Positions 17,794 to 26,720 of a stretch of 64,000 bases of DNA are shown piece by piece. The stretch is taken from assembly GCF_041276405.1 (NCBI RefSeq), contig NZ_JBGGGT010000001.1:1161501-1225500 (forward strand), given 5' to 3'. The position numbers and the translations under genes are program-made. This stretch comes from Microvirga sp. TS319. GTDB taxonomy: Bacteria > Pseudomonadota > Alphaproteobacteria > Rhizobiales > Beijerinckiaceae. Every line of letters begins with the position of its first letter. Positions within the stretch are counted from its first letter, which is position 1. The notes under the pieces are model-generated. The model was not told the DNA's origin. It did not search any database and saw only the letters and a list, made by a program, of their open reading frames with translations.

Positions 17794-18849
17794 ATGAAAA
17801 ACACGCCCGCCCCGCGCCCTTCCATTCCCTCGATCCGCACGGTGGCGGGCCGGGCTGGCGTTTCGGTGGCGACCGTTTCCAATGTGATCAACGGAAAGCC
17901 GAACGTGTCTGCCGACGTGGCGGACCGCGTCAACGAGGCGGTGCGGGAATTAGGCTATACGGTCGATATGGCGGCTTCCCGCCTGCGCTCGCGCAAGTCG
18001 ATGCTGGCCGGTGTCGTGGTGCCGGATCTCACCAATCCCCTCTTCGCGACCTTCGTGTCGACGCTCGAGCATCTGGCGCGTCTCGATAAGTTCGATCTCG
18101 TCGTCGTCTCTTCGCGCAACGACTGCTCGGAAGAAGCCGCCCGTCTCGCCGACATGCAATCCTGGCGCCCCGCCGGCCTGATCGTCATTCCCTGCGACGG
18201 CGCCTTCAAATCGCGCCGGCCTGCGGGCTTCGCGATTCCGACTGTTCTCGCGGACCGCATCCCCGACGAGCCCGATTTCGATCTCGTCGCCGTGGACAAT
18301 GCCGCCGCCGCAGGCGCGGTCGCCCGCCACCTCGACCGGCACGGCTACGAAACCTGCATGGTGATCGGATCGGCGCTGTCGATCAGCAACGTGCGCGAGC
18401 GCTGGGAAGGCGTGCGCGCCAAGGCGAAACGCATGCAGGTGGATATGATCGAGATCGGAATCGATGATCCGGCCGGCATGGATCGTCTCGAACGGTATCT
18501 GCGATCCGGTCGCCTGGCGCAGGCGATCTTCGCCCTCGACCATACGACCTCGCTCCTCACATACCGCTTGATGGCCGACATCGGGATCAGGATGCCGGAC
18601 GACGTTGCCTTCGCCAGCTTCGACGAGATGGAGTGGATGCGGCTGGTATCGCCGCCCCTCACCGCCGTGCGCCAGCCAGTGGAGGAGATGGCGGAGCAAT
18701 CCTGGGCGCTCCTGAACCGACGCTTCCGCAGTCCGACGAGCGGTCCGGTGACCAGGCGCCTCAAATGCATCGTCGAGATCCGCGCTTCAACACCGCGGTA
18801 CCATGCCTCGCCGAAGGGCGAGATCGCAGCAACGACAACGGGAGGGTAG
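17794..18849 (+). CDS. LacI-family transcriptional regulator
   Basis: A 351-residue repressor-type protein. The N-terminal helix-turn-helix and hinge occupy about residues 14-62 (VAGRAGVSVATVSNVINGKPNVS, then AASRLRSRKS), followed by a periplasmic-binding-like effector domain (about 68-335). It is followed within two bases by the sugar-binding-protein gene and is divergent from the epimerase gene, so it is very likely the sugar-responsive regulator of both. The C-terminal 20 residues are Thr-rich and probably unstructured. Confidence 0.9.
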   Translation: MKNTPAPRPSIPSIRTVAGRAGVSVATVSNVINGKPNVSADVADRVNEAVRELGYTVDMAASRLRSRKSMLAGVVVPDLTNPLFATFVSTLEHLARLDKFDLVVVSSRNDCSEEAARLADMQSWRPAGLIVIPCDGAFKSRRPAGFAIPTVLADRIPDEPDFDLVAVDNAAAAGAVARHLDRHGYETCMVIGSALSISNVRERWEGVRAKAKRMQVDMIEIGIDDPAGMDRLERYLRSGRLAQAIFALDHTTSLLTYRLMADIGIRMPDDVAFASFDEMEWMRLVSPPLTAVRQPVEEMAEQSWALLNRRFRSPTSGPVTRRLKCIVEIRASTPRYHASPKGEIAATTTGG

Positions 18850-18851
18850 TT

Positions 18852-19859
18852 ATGAGAGTCTCAAGGCGCCTTACCATGATGGCACTGGCGACAGGCCTTG
18901 TCGCCGGTGCGCTCGGCACAACGACGCAGAACGCCTGGGCGGCCGACCCAAAACTCGGCGTCGTGGTCAAGATCGGCGGCATTCCCTGGTTCAACGCCAT
19001 GGAGGCTGGAATCAAGAAAGCCGCGCTGGACGCGAAGGTCGATGCATGGATGGTCGGCCCGACCCAAGCCGATGCGGCGCAGCAGGTGCGCGCCATCGAG
19101 GATCTCATCGCCCGGAAGGTCGACGTCATCGGTATCGTGCCGAACGACTCCGCCGCGCTCGAACCCGTCCTCGCCCGCGCCCGCGCGGCCGGCATCAAGG
19201 TGCTGGCGCACGAGGGTCCGGACCAGAAGGAGAAGGACTGGGACTTCGAGCTCACCACGACCGAGGCCTATGGCCGCGCGCATATGGATCTGCTCGCCAA
19301 GCAGATGGGCGAGCAGGGCAAGTACATCGTCTATGTCGGATCCCTGACCGTGCCACTGCATAACGCCTGGGCGGATGCCGCGATCGCGTACCAGAAGGAG
19401 AAGTACCCCAAGATGCAGATGGTGGGCGACCGCTTCGGCGTGGCCGAGAGCGTGGACGAAAGCATCAAGACCACGCAGGATCAGATCCGTGCCAATCCCG
19501 ACCTGAAGGGCATTCTCACCTTCGGGTCGCAGGGTCCCATCGGGGCGGCGCGCGTGCTGGAGGACCGCGGCAAGGCTCAGTCGATCGCCCTCGTCGGCGG
19601 CTTCTCTCCGGGCCAGGGTGTCAAATACGTGAAGTCCGGCACCATTCGCGGCGGCTATATCTGGAATCCGATGACGGCGGGCGAAATCTTCGTCCAGCTC
19701 GCCGCGATGCTGGCGGCCGGCAAGGAGCCGACCGACAACATGGAGCTGACCGGCGTGGGTCCCGTCCATGTCGATCCCGGCAAGAAGCTGATCCAGGCGC
19801 AGAAGCTCGAATCGCTCGACAAGGAGAACATCGACCGTCTCGTCGCGCTGGGGCTTTGA
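18852..19859 (+). CDS. Sugar ABC transporter, periplasmic binding protein (RbsB/RhaS type)
   Basis: A 335-residue exported protein of the ribose/autoinducer-2-type binding-protein family. The signal peptide is about residues 1-30 (ending AWAA). The mature start KLGVVVKIGGIPWFNAMEAGIKKAA and the segment QVRAIEDLIARKVDVIGIVPND are characteristic. GGAGGG lies about seven bases before the ATG at 18852. RhaS of the rhizobial rhamnose importer and LsrB are both plausible relatives, so the sugar is not fixed by family alone. A stem-loop separates it from the ATPase gene. Confidence 0.9.
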   Translation: MRVSRRLTMMALATGLVAGALGTTTQNAWAADPKLGVVVKIGGIPWFNAMEAGIKKAALDAKVDAWMVGPTQADAAQQVRAIEDLIARKVDVIGIVPNDSAALEPVLARARAAGIKVLAHEGPDQKEKDWDFELTTTEAYGRAHMDLLAKQMGEQGKYIVYVGSLTVPLHNAWADAAIAYQKEKYPKMQMVGDRFGVAESVDESIKTTQDQIRANPDLKGILTFGSQGPIGAARVLEDRGKAQSIALVGGFSPGQGVKYVKSGTIRGGYIWNPMTAGEIFVQLAAMLAAGKEPTDNMELTGVGPVHVDPGKKLIQAQKLESLDKENIDRLVALGL

Positions 19860-19869
19860 GCGAAAGCCT

Positions 19870-19904
19870 GCGACCGGCCCGAACACGTCGGACCGGTCGC
19901 TTTC
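19870..19904 (+). terminator. Stem-loop between sugar-binding-protein and ATPase genes
   Basis: GCGACCGG and CCGGTCGC form an 8-bp perfect stem, extended inside by CCGA/TCGG after a mismatch, followed by TTTC. It begins ten bases after the binding-protein stop. It may lower read-through into the ATPase gene or protect the upstream mRNA. Confidence 0.6.
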
Positions 19905-19935
19905 AAGGTTCCTGGGAGTTTCCGGAGTCTGCGAC

Positions 19936-21429
19936 ATGCGCGATGCCGCCCCCTTCCTGCGCCTGACCGGCCTTTCCAAGCATTTCGGAGGCGTGCGCGC
20001 GCTCGACGAGATCGATTGGGACGTGCGCGCGGGCGAGATCCACTGCCTGGTCGGCGAGAACGGTTGCGGCAAGTCCACCCTCATCAAGACCGTCGCAGGC
20101 GTGCACCAGCCGAGCGCGGGCACCATCGAGATCGATGGCCAAAATGTTTCGCCGCTCGATCCGGCGCGCGCCAAAGCCCTCGGGATTCAGGTGATCTTCC
20201 AGGATCTCTCGCTGTTTCCGAACCTGTCGGTGGCGGAGAACATCGCCATCGAGAGCCACATGGATCACGCGCTGAAGCCCGTTCGCAAGAGACCCATGCG
20301 CCGGATCGCAGAGGGGGTGTTGAACCGCCTCGATTTCGACCTTGAGCTTGATACCGTAGTCTCCGACCTGAGCGTGGCCGAGCGCCAGATCGTTGCGATC
20401 GCCCGCGGCCTCGCGGCGCAGGCCCGGCTGATCTTCATGGATGAACCGACCGCCTCCCTCACCCGCGCCGAGGTGAACCGGCTGCTCGACATCGTGTCGC
20501 GGCTGAAGGCCGACGGCATCGCGGTGGTGTTCGTCTCGCATCGCCTGGACGAGGTCGTCGAGATCGCCGAGCGCGTGACGGTGATGCGCGACGGGCGAAA
20601 GGTGGGAACCTGGAATGCGGCCGACGTCGATCAGCGCAAGATCGCCCATCTGATGACCGGTCTCGACATCTCTCACGCGGTCGTCGCCCGCGACATGTCG
20701 AGCGCGCCGCCCCTCCTGAAGGTCGAGGGCCTTTCGCGACGCGGCGAGTTTGCGGATGTGGACTTCGTCCTGCGGCGCGGCGAAGTGCTCGGCATCGTCG
20801 GCCTGCTCGGGTCGGGCCGCACGGAAATGGCCCTGACGCTGTTCGGCATGCACCGGGCCGATTCCGGCACGCTCACTCTCGCCGGAAGGAGGCTCACGCT
20901 GCGCTCCAATCGCGACGCTGTCAGGGCCGGCATCGCCTATGTGTCAGAGGACCGGCTCGGGCTCGGTGTCGTGCTGCCTCAGTCCATCGGCGACAACATC
21001 ATTCTCGCCGTAATGCGGAGCATGGCCGGGCCCTTCGGCCTGCTCGGCAACCGAAGCCGCCGCGAGCTCGCCGGCACGTGGGTGAAGCGCCTCGCCATCA
21101 AGGTGCCCGGCATGGACCGTCCAGTCCAGACGCTGTCCGGCGGAAACCAGCAGCGCGTGGTGCTCGCCAAGTGGCTGGCGACATCCCCGAAGGTGCTGAT
21201 CCTCGACTCGCCAACGGTCGGAGTCGATATCAAGAACAAGCAGGGGATCTACGAGGTCGTCGCGGACCTGGCGCATCAAGGGGTCGGGATCATTCTGATC
21301 TCGGACGAAGTATCGGAGGTTCTGGCGACCTGCGACCGAGTTCTGCACATGCGGGCCGGACGGATCGCCGGCGAGGTCGTGCCGGGCCGCATCAGCGAAC
21401 ACGAACTGGAGGAGCGCATCTATGCCTGA
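19936..21429 (+). CDS. Sugar ABC transporter ATPase, two nucleotide-binding domains
   Basis: A 497-residue fused ATPase of the RbsA/MglA type. Domain one has Walker A GENGCGKST, signature LSVAERQ and Walker B LIFMDEPTASLT. Domain two has the degenerate Walker A GLLGSGRTE usual for this family, signature LSGGNQQR and LILDSPTVGVD. It energises carbohydrate uptake with the two permeases that follow. GGAG lies upstream of the ATG, and its stop overlaps the next start by eight bases. Confidence 0.93.
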   Translation: MRDAAPFLRLTGLSKHFGGVRALDEIDWDVRAGEIHCLVGENGCGKSTLIKTVAGVHQPSAGTIEIDGQNVSPLDPARAKALGIQVIFQDLSLFPNLSVAENIAIESHMDHALKPVRKRPMRRIAEGVLNRLDFDLELDTVVSDLSVAERQIVAIARGLAAQARLIFMDEPTASLTRAEVNRLLDIVSRLKADGIAVVFVSHRLDEVVEIAERVTVMRDGRKVGTWNAADVDQRKIAHLMTGLDISHAVVARDMSSAPPLLKVEGLSRRGEFADVDFVLRRGEVLGIVGLLGSGRTEMALTLFGMHRADSGTLTLAGRRLTLRSNRDAVRAGIAYVSEDRLGLGVVLPQSIGDNIILAVMRSMAGPFGLLGNRSRRELAGTWVKRLAIKVPGMDRPVQTLSGGNQQRVVLAKWLATSPKVLILDSPTVGVDIKNKQGIYEVVADLAHQGVGIILISDEVSEVLATCDRVLHMRAGRIAGEVVPGRISEHELEERIYA

Positions 21430-22462
21430 AGGCGCCCATGCCGCCAATGCTTCCTCGGCTTTTTTGCGCAGGCTGCGCCGGAGACCGGAATTCTGGCTCA
21501 TGGCCGTGATCCTCGTCGTCGGTGCGGTGCTCGGCGCCACAGCGCGGGATTTCCTGTCGCTCCCCAACATCATCGATCTCCTCGACACCTATTCGGTCCA
21601 GGCGATCATGGCCATGGGCCTGTTCGTGGTGCTCGTATCGGGCGGCATCGACATTTCCTTCGCGGCGACGGCCTCGGTCGCGCAATACGTGGCCGCCAAG
21701 CTCGCCACGCAGTTCGGCCTGCCGGCGCCGCTCGTGATCGCGGCCGGCCTGTCCATCGGCATTCTTTTGGGCTGCGTGAACGCGGCACTCATTCACTACG
21801 TGCGGATCACGTCCATCATCGCCACCATTGCGACCATGAGCATCAGCTTCTCTCTGCTGATGTACTTCTCCGGCGGGCGCTCGATCTACAGTCTTCCCGA
21901 CTGGTGGATGGACCGCATCGTCTTCTACCAGACCGAGTCCGCTTCGGGCGATCTCGCGCGGATCACGCTTCCGATCGTCCTGATGGCGGCCGTCGCCCTG
22001 TTCACCTGGGCCTGGATGACGCGCTCGTCCCTCGGGCGCCAGCTCTATGCCATGGGCGGCAACCCGGAAGCCGCGCGCCGGATCGGCATGCATATCGGGC
22101 GGCTTCAGTTCGTCGCCTACGGCTATCTCGGTCTCACGGCGGCCCTGGCGGGCCTGCTGCAGGCGCACCGCGTCGGCGAGAGCGTCCCCAACGCGATGGT
22201 CAATACCGAACTGACGGTTCTCTCCGCGGCCGTTCTGGGCGGCGCGAGCCTGACCGGGGGGATCGGTACCGTTCCGGGCGTCCTGCTCGGCATCGTGCTG
22301 CTCGCAATCCTTCAGAACGGGCTCAACCTGCTGGGCGTGTCGTCCTATTTCTTCCAGATCGTCATCGGCGCCACCATCCTGATCTCCACGTCGATCACGG
22401 TCATCAGCTCGCGGCGCGGGCGACGCCATCGCATCCTTGCGGGAGCGCCCACCCATGGCTGA
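21422..22462 (+). CDS. Sugar ABC transporter permease 1 (RbsC type)
   Basis: A 346-residue inner-membrane protein with about eight to ten hydrophobic helices. Family marks are VLVSGGIDISFAATASVAQY in the first half, the cytoplasmic LGRQLYAMGGNPEAARRIGM loop and the VLGGASLTGGIGTVPGVLLGIVLL end. It overlaps both neighbours by eight bases (the second overlap runs from 22455), a sign of translational coupling. Confidence 0.92.
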   Translation: MPEGAHAANASSAFLRRLRRRPEFWLMAVILVVGAVLGATARDFLSLPNIIDLLDTYSVQAIMAMGLFVVLVSGGIDISFAATASVAQYVAAKLATQFGLPAPLVIAAGLSIGILLGCVNAALIHYVRITSIIATIATMSISFSLLMYFSGGRSIYSLPDWWMDRIVFYQTESASGDLARITLPIVLMAAVALFTWAWMTRSSLGRQLYAMGGNPEAARRIGMHIGRLQFVAYGYLGLTAALAGLLQAHRVGESVPNAMVNTELTVLSAAVLGGASLTGGIGTVPGVLLGIVLLAILQNGLNLLGVSSYFFQIVIGATILISTSITVISSRRGRRHRILAGAPTHG

Positions 22463-23558
22463 TCCTCCCCTGTCCCGGAACTACCCCGACAAAGGCGGTC
22501 TCGCCCATCTGATGGCGCGGCTGCGGCCCGGGCTGCCAGGGGGGCATGCGGGCCTTGCCGCCTTGCTGATCCTGCTGCTCGTCGCATTCACGGCCTTCGT
22601 GCCGAACTTTCTGAGCGCCAGTACCCTGCAGTCCTTCATGTATCAGCTGCCGCTCCTGGGTCTTCTATCCCTTGCGATGGTCGTGCCGCTGATCAGCGGC
22701 GGCCTGAACCTTGCCATCATCGCCACGACGAACCAATGCGCTCTCCTGATGGTCTGGGTCATGAGATCCATGATCGCGGCCGATTCCGGCGGGGCCACGA
22801 CGCTCGGCATCATCTGCCTTGCCATGGCGGTGGGCTTTCTCCTGTGCCTGGTCATCGGGTTCGCCACGGGAGCCCTCGTGGCCTATACGGGCGTCCACCC
22901 GATCCTCGTGACATTGGGCACGAAATCGCTGATTGACGGCATCAGCATCTATCTGACGCGCGGCATGGCATTGTCCGGACTGCCGGAGATGTTTACCCGG
23001 GCGAGCTCCTCAACCCTCTTCGGGATCCCGCTCGTCTTCCTCCTGATGATCGGGGTCGCGGTCCTGATCGGGACGATTCTGAGGCATACGGTGTTCGGCG
23101 TGGCCTGCGCCATGATCGGATCGAACCCCGAAGCCACACGCTACTCGGCGGTCGATACACGCCGGGTTCTCGTGGGCGTTTACGTGATGTCGTCCCTGAC
23201 GTGCTTCGTGGCGGCCCTGGTCATGCTCGCGACCTTCAACACGGCGAGTGCGGATTACGCGCAATCCTACCTTCTGGTCACGATTCTGGCGGCCGTGCTC
23301 GGGGGCGTCGATCCCTTCGGGGGCTTCGGAACCGTGACCGGGCTGATGCTTGCGCTGTCGATCCTGCAGGTGATCTCGTCGGGGTTCAATCAGTTCGGGG
23401 TGAGCAACTATCTCACCGTGGCGATCTGGGGCGCCATCCTCATCTTCGTGGTGATGGTTCAGACGGCGCGGCCCTATCTCGTGGATGTCTTGGCCGGCAT
23501 ATGGAGATCGACCAATGGGCATGGTGGCAGTCTTCGACGTCGGCAAGACGAACGTTAA
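22455..23558 (+). CDS. Sugar ABC transporter permease 2 (RbsC type)
   Basis: A 367-residue paralogue of the preceding permease: LAMVVPLISGGLNLAII replaces the SGGIDIS motif, and the loop reads FGVACAMIGSNPEATRYSAVDTRR. The pore is therefore probably a heterodimer. GGGAG nine bases before ATG 22455 sets the start, eight bases inside the previous gene; the ATG at 22437 has no such site. The kinase gene begins 44 bases before its stop. Confidence 0.9.
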   Translation: MADPPLSRNYPDKGGLAHLMARLRPGLPGGHAGLAALLILLLVAFTAFVPNFLSASTLQSFMYQLPLLGLLSLAMVVPLISGGLNLAIIATTNQCALLMVWVMRSMIAADSGGATTLGIICLAMAVGFLLCLVIGFATGALVAYTGVHPILVTLGTKSLIDGISIYLTRGMALSGLPEMFTRASSSTLFGIPLVFLLMIGVAVLIGTILRHTVFGVACAMIGSNPEATRYSAVDTRRVLVGVYVMSSLTCFVAALVMLATFNTASADYAQSYLLVTILAAVLGGVDPFGGFGTVTGLMLALSILQVISSGFNQFGVSNYLTVAIWGAILIFVVMVQTARPYLVDVLAGIWRSTNGHGGSLRRRQDER

Positions 23559-24912
23559 GCTCTCGGCCGCGTCGGCGGACGGCGTCATCGTCGAGACCCT
23601 GTCGGCGCCGAACGTCGTGCGGGACGGTCCGCCCTATCGGCACCACGACCTGGCGGCGCTGGAGGAATGGCTGATCGACGGCCTCTCCTCCTTGGCGGGT
23701 CGTTTCGACATCGATGCAATCGCTCCCTGCGCCCACGGATCGGGCGGCGTTCTGGTTGATCCGGACGGGGCCGCCATGCCGATGATCGACTATGAGCAAT
23801 CGCTCCCGGCCGACGTCGAGAAGGCCTATCCGGCTCTCGCCGGCCCTTTCTCCGACCGCGGCAGCGGGATCATGCTCGGGGCCGCTCACCTCGCCCGCCA
23901 GATGCTCTGGATCGAGATGCACTGGCCGGAGCGATTTCACCGGGCCCACGCGTTCCTCGCCACCCCGCAATACTGGGCCTGGCGGCTGTGCGGGGTACCG
24001 GCGAGCGAGGTGACGAGCCTATCCGCGCAATCGCACCTCTGGTCTCCAGCGGGGGGATGCCCGGCCGCCCTCGTGGCGAAGAGGAAGTGGCAGCGCCTGA
24101 TACCGCCGCTTCGCCCGGCATGGGACACGCTTGGGCGGCTCAAGCCGGACATCGCCGCTCGCACCGGGCTTGCGCCCGGAACGCGCGTCCTGTGTGGAAT
24201 TCACGATTCATCGGCGAATTTCTATCGCTACCAGGCGGCAGGTCTCTCCGATCTGACCGTCGTCTCGACGGGCACCTGGATCGTCGCGCTCACCGACCGG
24301 GAAGCCCCCGACCCCCACGTGGAGAAGCCCGGACGCACATGCAATGCCGACGTGTTTGGACGGCCGGTGCCGGGCATGCTGACGATGGGTGGGCGGGAGT
24401 TCTCGGCGATCACCGCCGGCAGTAACGGACCGGCGTCACGCCAGGTCCTGGAGGGCCTCGTGCGATCCAGGGCACTTGCGGTCCCGTTCTTCGGCTCGGA
24501 TGACGGTCTGTTCCCGGGCGCCGCGCGGCGTGGCCGCATCGAGGGCCTTTCCGCGGAGGATCCGGGCGCGCGCTTCACGCTGGGCGTGCTGTCGGTGGCG
24601 TTGCTGACGGCCGAATGCATCGAGGCCCTGCCGCCTGCGGAAACCGTGGTTCTCGACGGGAGCTTCGTCCAGGACCCGCTTTACGGTGCGTGCGTGGCGG
24701 CCCTGCTGCCCCACATGCGGGTTCTCGTGAGCCGAAGCACGACCGGGACGGCAACCGGCGCCGCCCTCCTCGCCTCCCACACCATCCGCCGCGAGCCCGC
24801 GCCGTTGGAGCTGGAGAGGCCAGAGCCGCTCCACCTGCCTGAACTGACGGAGTACCGTGCGTGCTGGCGCGCACGGGCGAAAACCATGGAGACGCATCTT
24901 GACCGCGTATGA
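23515..24912 (+). CDS. FGGY-family carbohydrate kinase
   Basis: A 465-residue sugar kinase. The N-terminal phosphate loop VAVFDVGKTNVKL and the C-terminal STGTWIVAL and VVLDGSFVQDPLYG blocks mark the FGGY fold; it resembles the L-fuculokinase/L-rhamnulokinase branch. It would phosphorylate the imported (and perhaps epimerised) ketose, giving the ketose 1-phosphate that the next gene's aldolase cleaves. GGAG eight bases before ATG 23515 supports this start despite the 44-base overlap with the permease gene. The exact sugar is unknown. Confidence 0.88.
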   Translation: MGMVAVFDVGKTNVKLSAASADGVIVETLSAPNVVRDGPPYRHHDLAALEEWLIDGLSSLAGRFDIDAIAPCAHGSGGVLVDPDGAAMPMIDYEQSLPADVEKAYPALAGPFSDRGSGIMLGAAHLARQMLWIEMHWPERFHRAHAFLATPQYWAWRLCGVPASEVTSLSAQSHLWSPAGGCPAALVAKRKWQRLIPPLRPAWDTLGRLKPDIAARTGLAPGTRVLCGIHDSSANFYRYQAAGLSDLTVVSTGTWIVALTDREAPDPHVEKPGRTCNADVFGRPVPGMLTMGGREFSAITAGSNGPASRQVLEGLVRSRALAVPFFGSDDGLFPGAARRGRIEGLSAEDPGARFTLGVLSVALLTAECIEALPPAETVVLDGSFVQDPLYGACVAALLPHMRVLVSRSTTGTATGAALLASHTIRREPAPLELERPEPLHLPELTEYRACWRARAKTMETHLDRV

Positions 24913-25591
24913 CGACGACGCCACCCGCAGAGAGATGGTGGCGACCTGCCGCCGGATGAACGAAACCGGCATCAATCAGGGCACCGCCGGAAACATTTCC
25001 CTGCGCAACCCGATGGGCTTTCTCATCACTCCCACCTCGCTTCCCTACGATCAGATGCAGCCGGGAGACCTGGTGCAGATGGATTTCGACGGCCGTTACG
25101 AAGGAGAGCGCCGCCCCTCGTCGGAATGGCGGTTCCATCGCGACATTCTCCGGTCCCGCACGGACATCGATTGCGTGCTTCACTGCCACTCGGTCTATGC
25201 GACGACGCTTGCGGTGCATCACAAGACCATCCCGAGCTTTCACTACATGACGGCCGTCGCCGGCGGCACCACGATCCGCTGCGCCCGCTATGCGACCTTC
25301 GGCACGCAGGCGCTCTCCGACGCCGCTCTCGAGGCCCTGGAAGACCGGCTCGCCTGCCTTCTCGGCCAGCACGGCCAGATCTCCCTTGGCAGGACCCTGT
25401 CCTCGGCGCTCGCTCTGGCCGTCGAGGTCGAGACCCTGTCCCGCCTCTACGTCCAGGCACTCACCCTCGGGGACCCGCCCATCCTTCCCGACGACGAGAT
25501 GGCCCGGGTCATTCAGCAGATGAAGAACATGAGCTACGGGCAGGCTCCGGATCTCGACGGCGTCAACGACACGGCCCGCCCTAGAACATAG
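24899..25591 (+). CDS. Class II aldolase (L-fuculose-1-phosphate aldolase family)
   Basis: A 230-residue zinc aldolase. Relative to E. coli FucA (Glu73, His92, His94, His155 from memory), Glu76, His95, His97 and His158 are present at a constant shift of three. Zinc binding and catalytic base are thus conserved, and GTAGNISLR forms the phosphate-binding part. The start is TTG at 24899 with GGAG seven bases upstream, inside the end of the kinase gene; the ATG at 24857 has no site. It should split a ketose 1-phosphate into dihydroxyacetone phosphate and an aldehyde. It is the last gene of the operon and ends in TAG next to repeat copy 3. Confidence 0.87.
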   Translation: MTAYDDDATRREMVATCRRMNETGINQGTAGNISLRNPMGFLITPTSLPYDQMQPGDLVQMDFDGRYEGERRPSSEWRFHRDILRSRTDIDCVLHCHSVYATTLAVHHKTIPSFHYMTAVAGGTTIRCARYATFGTQALSDAALEALEDRLACLLGQHGQISLGRTLSSALALAVEVETLSRLYVQALTLGDPPILPDDEMARVIQQMKNMSYGQAPDLDGVNDTARPRT

Positions 25592-25697
25592 GACCCAAAT
25601 GTGGACTCCGCTTTTGAGATCGATCCGATGCTCCCTTCTTAGAATAAGCGCATCGTTCTTGCGAAAAACCGGATCCACTTTTTCGCACGAGGCGCTA
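25592..25697. repeat. Intergenic palindromic repeat, copy 3
   Basis: Same element family as at 16639, in the opposite order: GGACCCAAATGTGG, then CCGATGCTCCC, a short spacer, AGCGCATCG and the AAAAACCGGATCC palindrome ending GCGCTA. The terminal CTA is the complement of the TAG stop of the kinase-like gene on the minus strand. It fills the whole gap between two convergent genes. Confidence 0.8.
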
Positions 25698-26525
25698 GCC
25701 GAGCAAGCGCCGAGCCATCGCGTTGATTGTGAGGTCGATCGCAGCGCCCTCGTCGTCGCCGTCATCGATGAACCAGGCCGCTGACAGCCCCGTCCATGCA
25801 ACGATCCAGCGAAGGAGCCGCTCGGGTTCGAGCTTCGTCGCGCTGATCACGATCTCCAGCCGAGTCTCCAGCCGACCCGGCAGGGTAGCGAGCGGCCGGC
25901 TCGGATCACTGAGATCGGGGTTCGTGAAGATGTTGGCGTAGTCGAAGGTTTGCTCGCCCAGCAGCCCATGGGGGTCGATCGCCAGCCATCCTCGCTCACC
26001 GAAGTCGAGCACGTTGTCGTGGTGGAGGTCGCCGTGGAGCGGACCGACCGCGCACGGAGCGGCTAGCAACTGGCGCGCGGTCTCGGCCGCAGGTGCAAGC
26101 GCCGCGTGCTTCGACGCGAGGTGAAAAAGCGGCTGGAACCAGGATTCCAGCGGGTGCAGTTCCGGAAACGGATTGCGCCGCGGTGCGTGCAGCCGGGCCG
26201 CAGTGCCGCACAGGATCCGGCAGGCCTCGTCGTCCTGGTCGGCCCGGGCCATCTCTGCGAGATCGCGGGCGCCTGCAGCCCGCTCCATCAGCAGGGCGTC
26301 CGCGAACGAAGCGGCGACCTTGGCGGCGCCCCGACCATCCCACCACGTCATGAGACGGTAACCCGCCCGCTCATCGGGAATGCGGGCGACCTTCAGCATC
26401 GCGGGCGCACCTTCGTGCAGGACCGGAAGGACCCAACTGGAGCGTGTGGTCAGCAGAGAACCGTCAGGGACCAGGCGCCACGCCTCCAGGCACTCTCCAA
26501 TCTTCGACGGGAGGGCAGCATGCAT
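25695..26525 (-). CDS. Aminoglycoside phosphotransferase family, streptomycin 6-kinase-like
   Basis: A 276-residue kinase-fold protein. It has the catalytic loop PLHGDLHHDNVL and the metal-binding segment WLAIDPHGLLGE typical of APH enzymes, and an N-terminal lobe with SSWVLPVL and MLKVARIPDE like the APH(6) group. It could phosphorylate streptomycin or another hydroxylated small molecule; resistance is not proved by the sequence. AGGAGGG precedes both a GTG (26531, better spaced) and the ATG (26525). The open frame continues upstream only through a repeat element and is not coding there. The gene lies neatly between repeat copies 3 and 4. Confidence 0.8.
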   Translation of the reverse strand: MHAALPSKIGECLEAWRLVPDGSLLTTRSSWVLPVLHEGAPAMLKVARIPDERAGYRLMTWWDGRGAAKVAASFADALLMERAAGARDLAEMARADQDDEACRILCGTAARLHAPRRNPFPELHPLESWFQPLFHLASKHAALAPAAETARQLLAAPCAVGPLHGDLHHDNVLDFGERGWLAIDPHGLLGEQTFDYANIFTNPDLSDPSRPLATLPGRLETRLEIVISATKLEPERLLRWIVAWTGLSAAWFIDDGDDEGAAIDLTINAMARRLLG

Positions 26526-26561
26526 ACCCACGGGATCCCTCCTCGATTGATCCGGCACCTG

Positions 26562-26676
26562 GCGCTTCCTGCGAAAAAGCGGACCCGGTTTTTCGCAGGA
26601 AGCGATGCGCTGTTCTATCGTGGGAGCATCGGAGGGAAGCCCAAAAGGGTGAATCCACCTCGCGCATCCGATGCTC
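26562..26676. repeat. Intergenic palindromic repeat, copy 4
   Basis: GCGCTTCCTGCGAAAAAGCGG...CGCAGGAAGCGATGCGC, then GGAGCATCGGA...TCCGATGCTC around CCCAAAAGGG. Same order as copy 2. It ends 45 bases before the stop of the RidA-type gene and begins about 30 bases upstream of the start of the streptomycin-kinase-like gene. Confidence 0.8.
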
Positions 26677-26720
26677 ACCATGAACGACAGGCATCTTACC
26701 AGGCTGTCGGAGATACGTTC

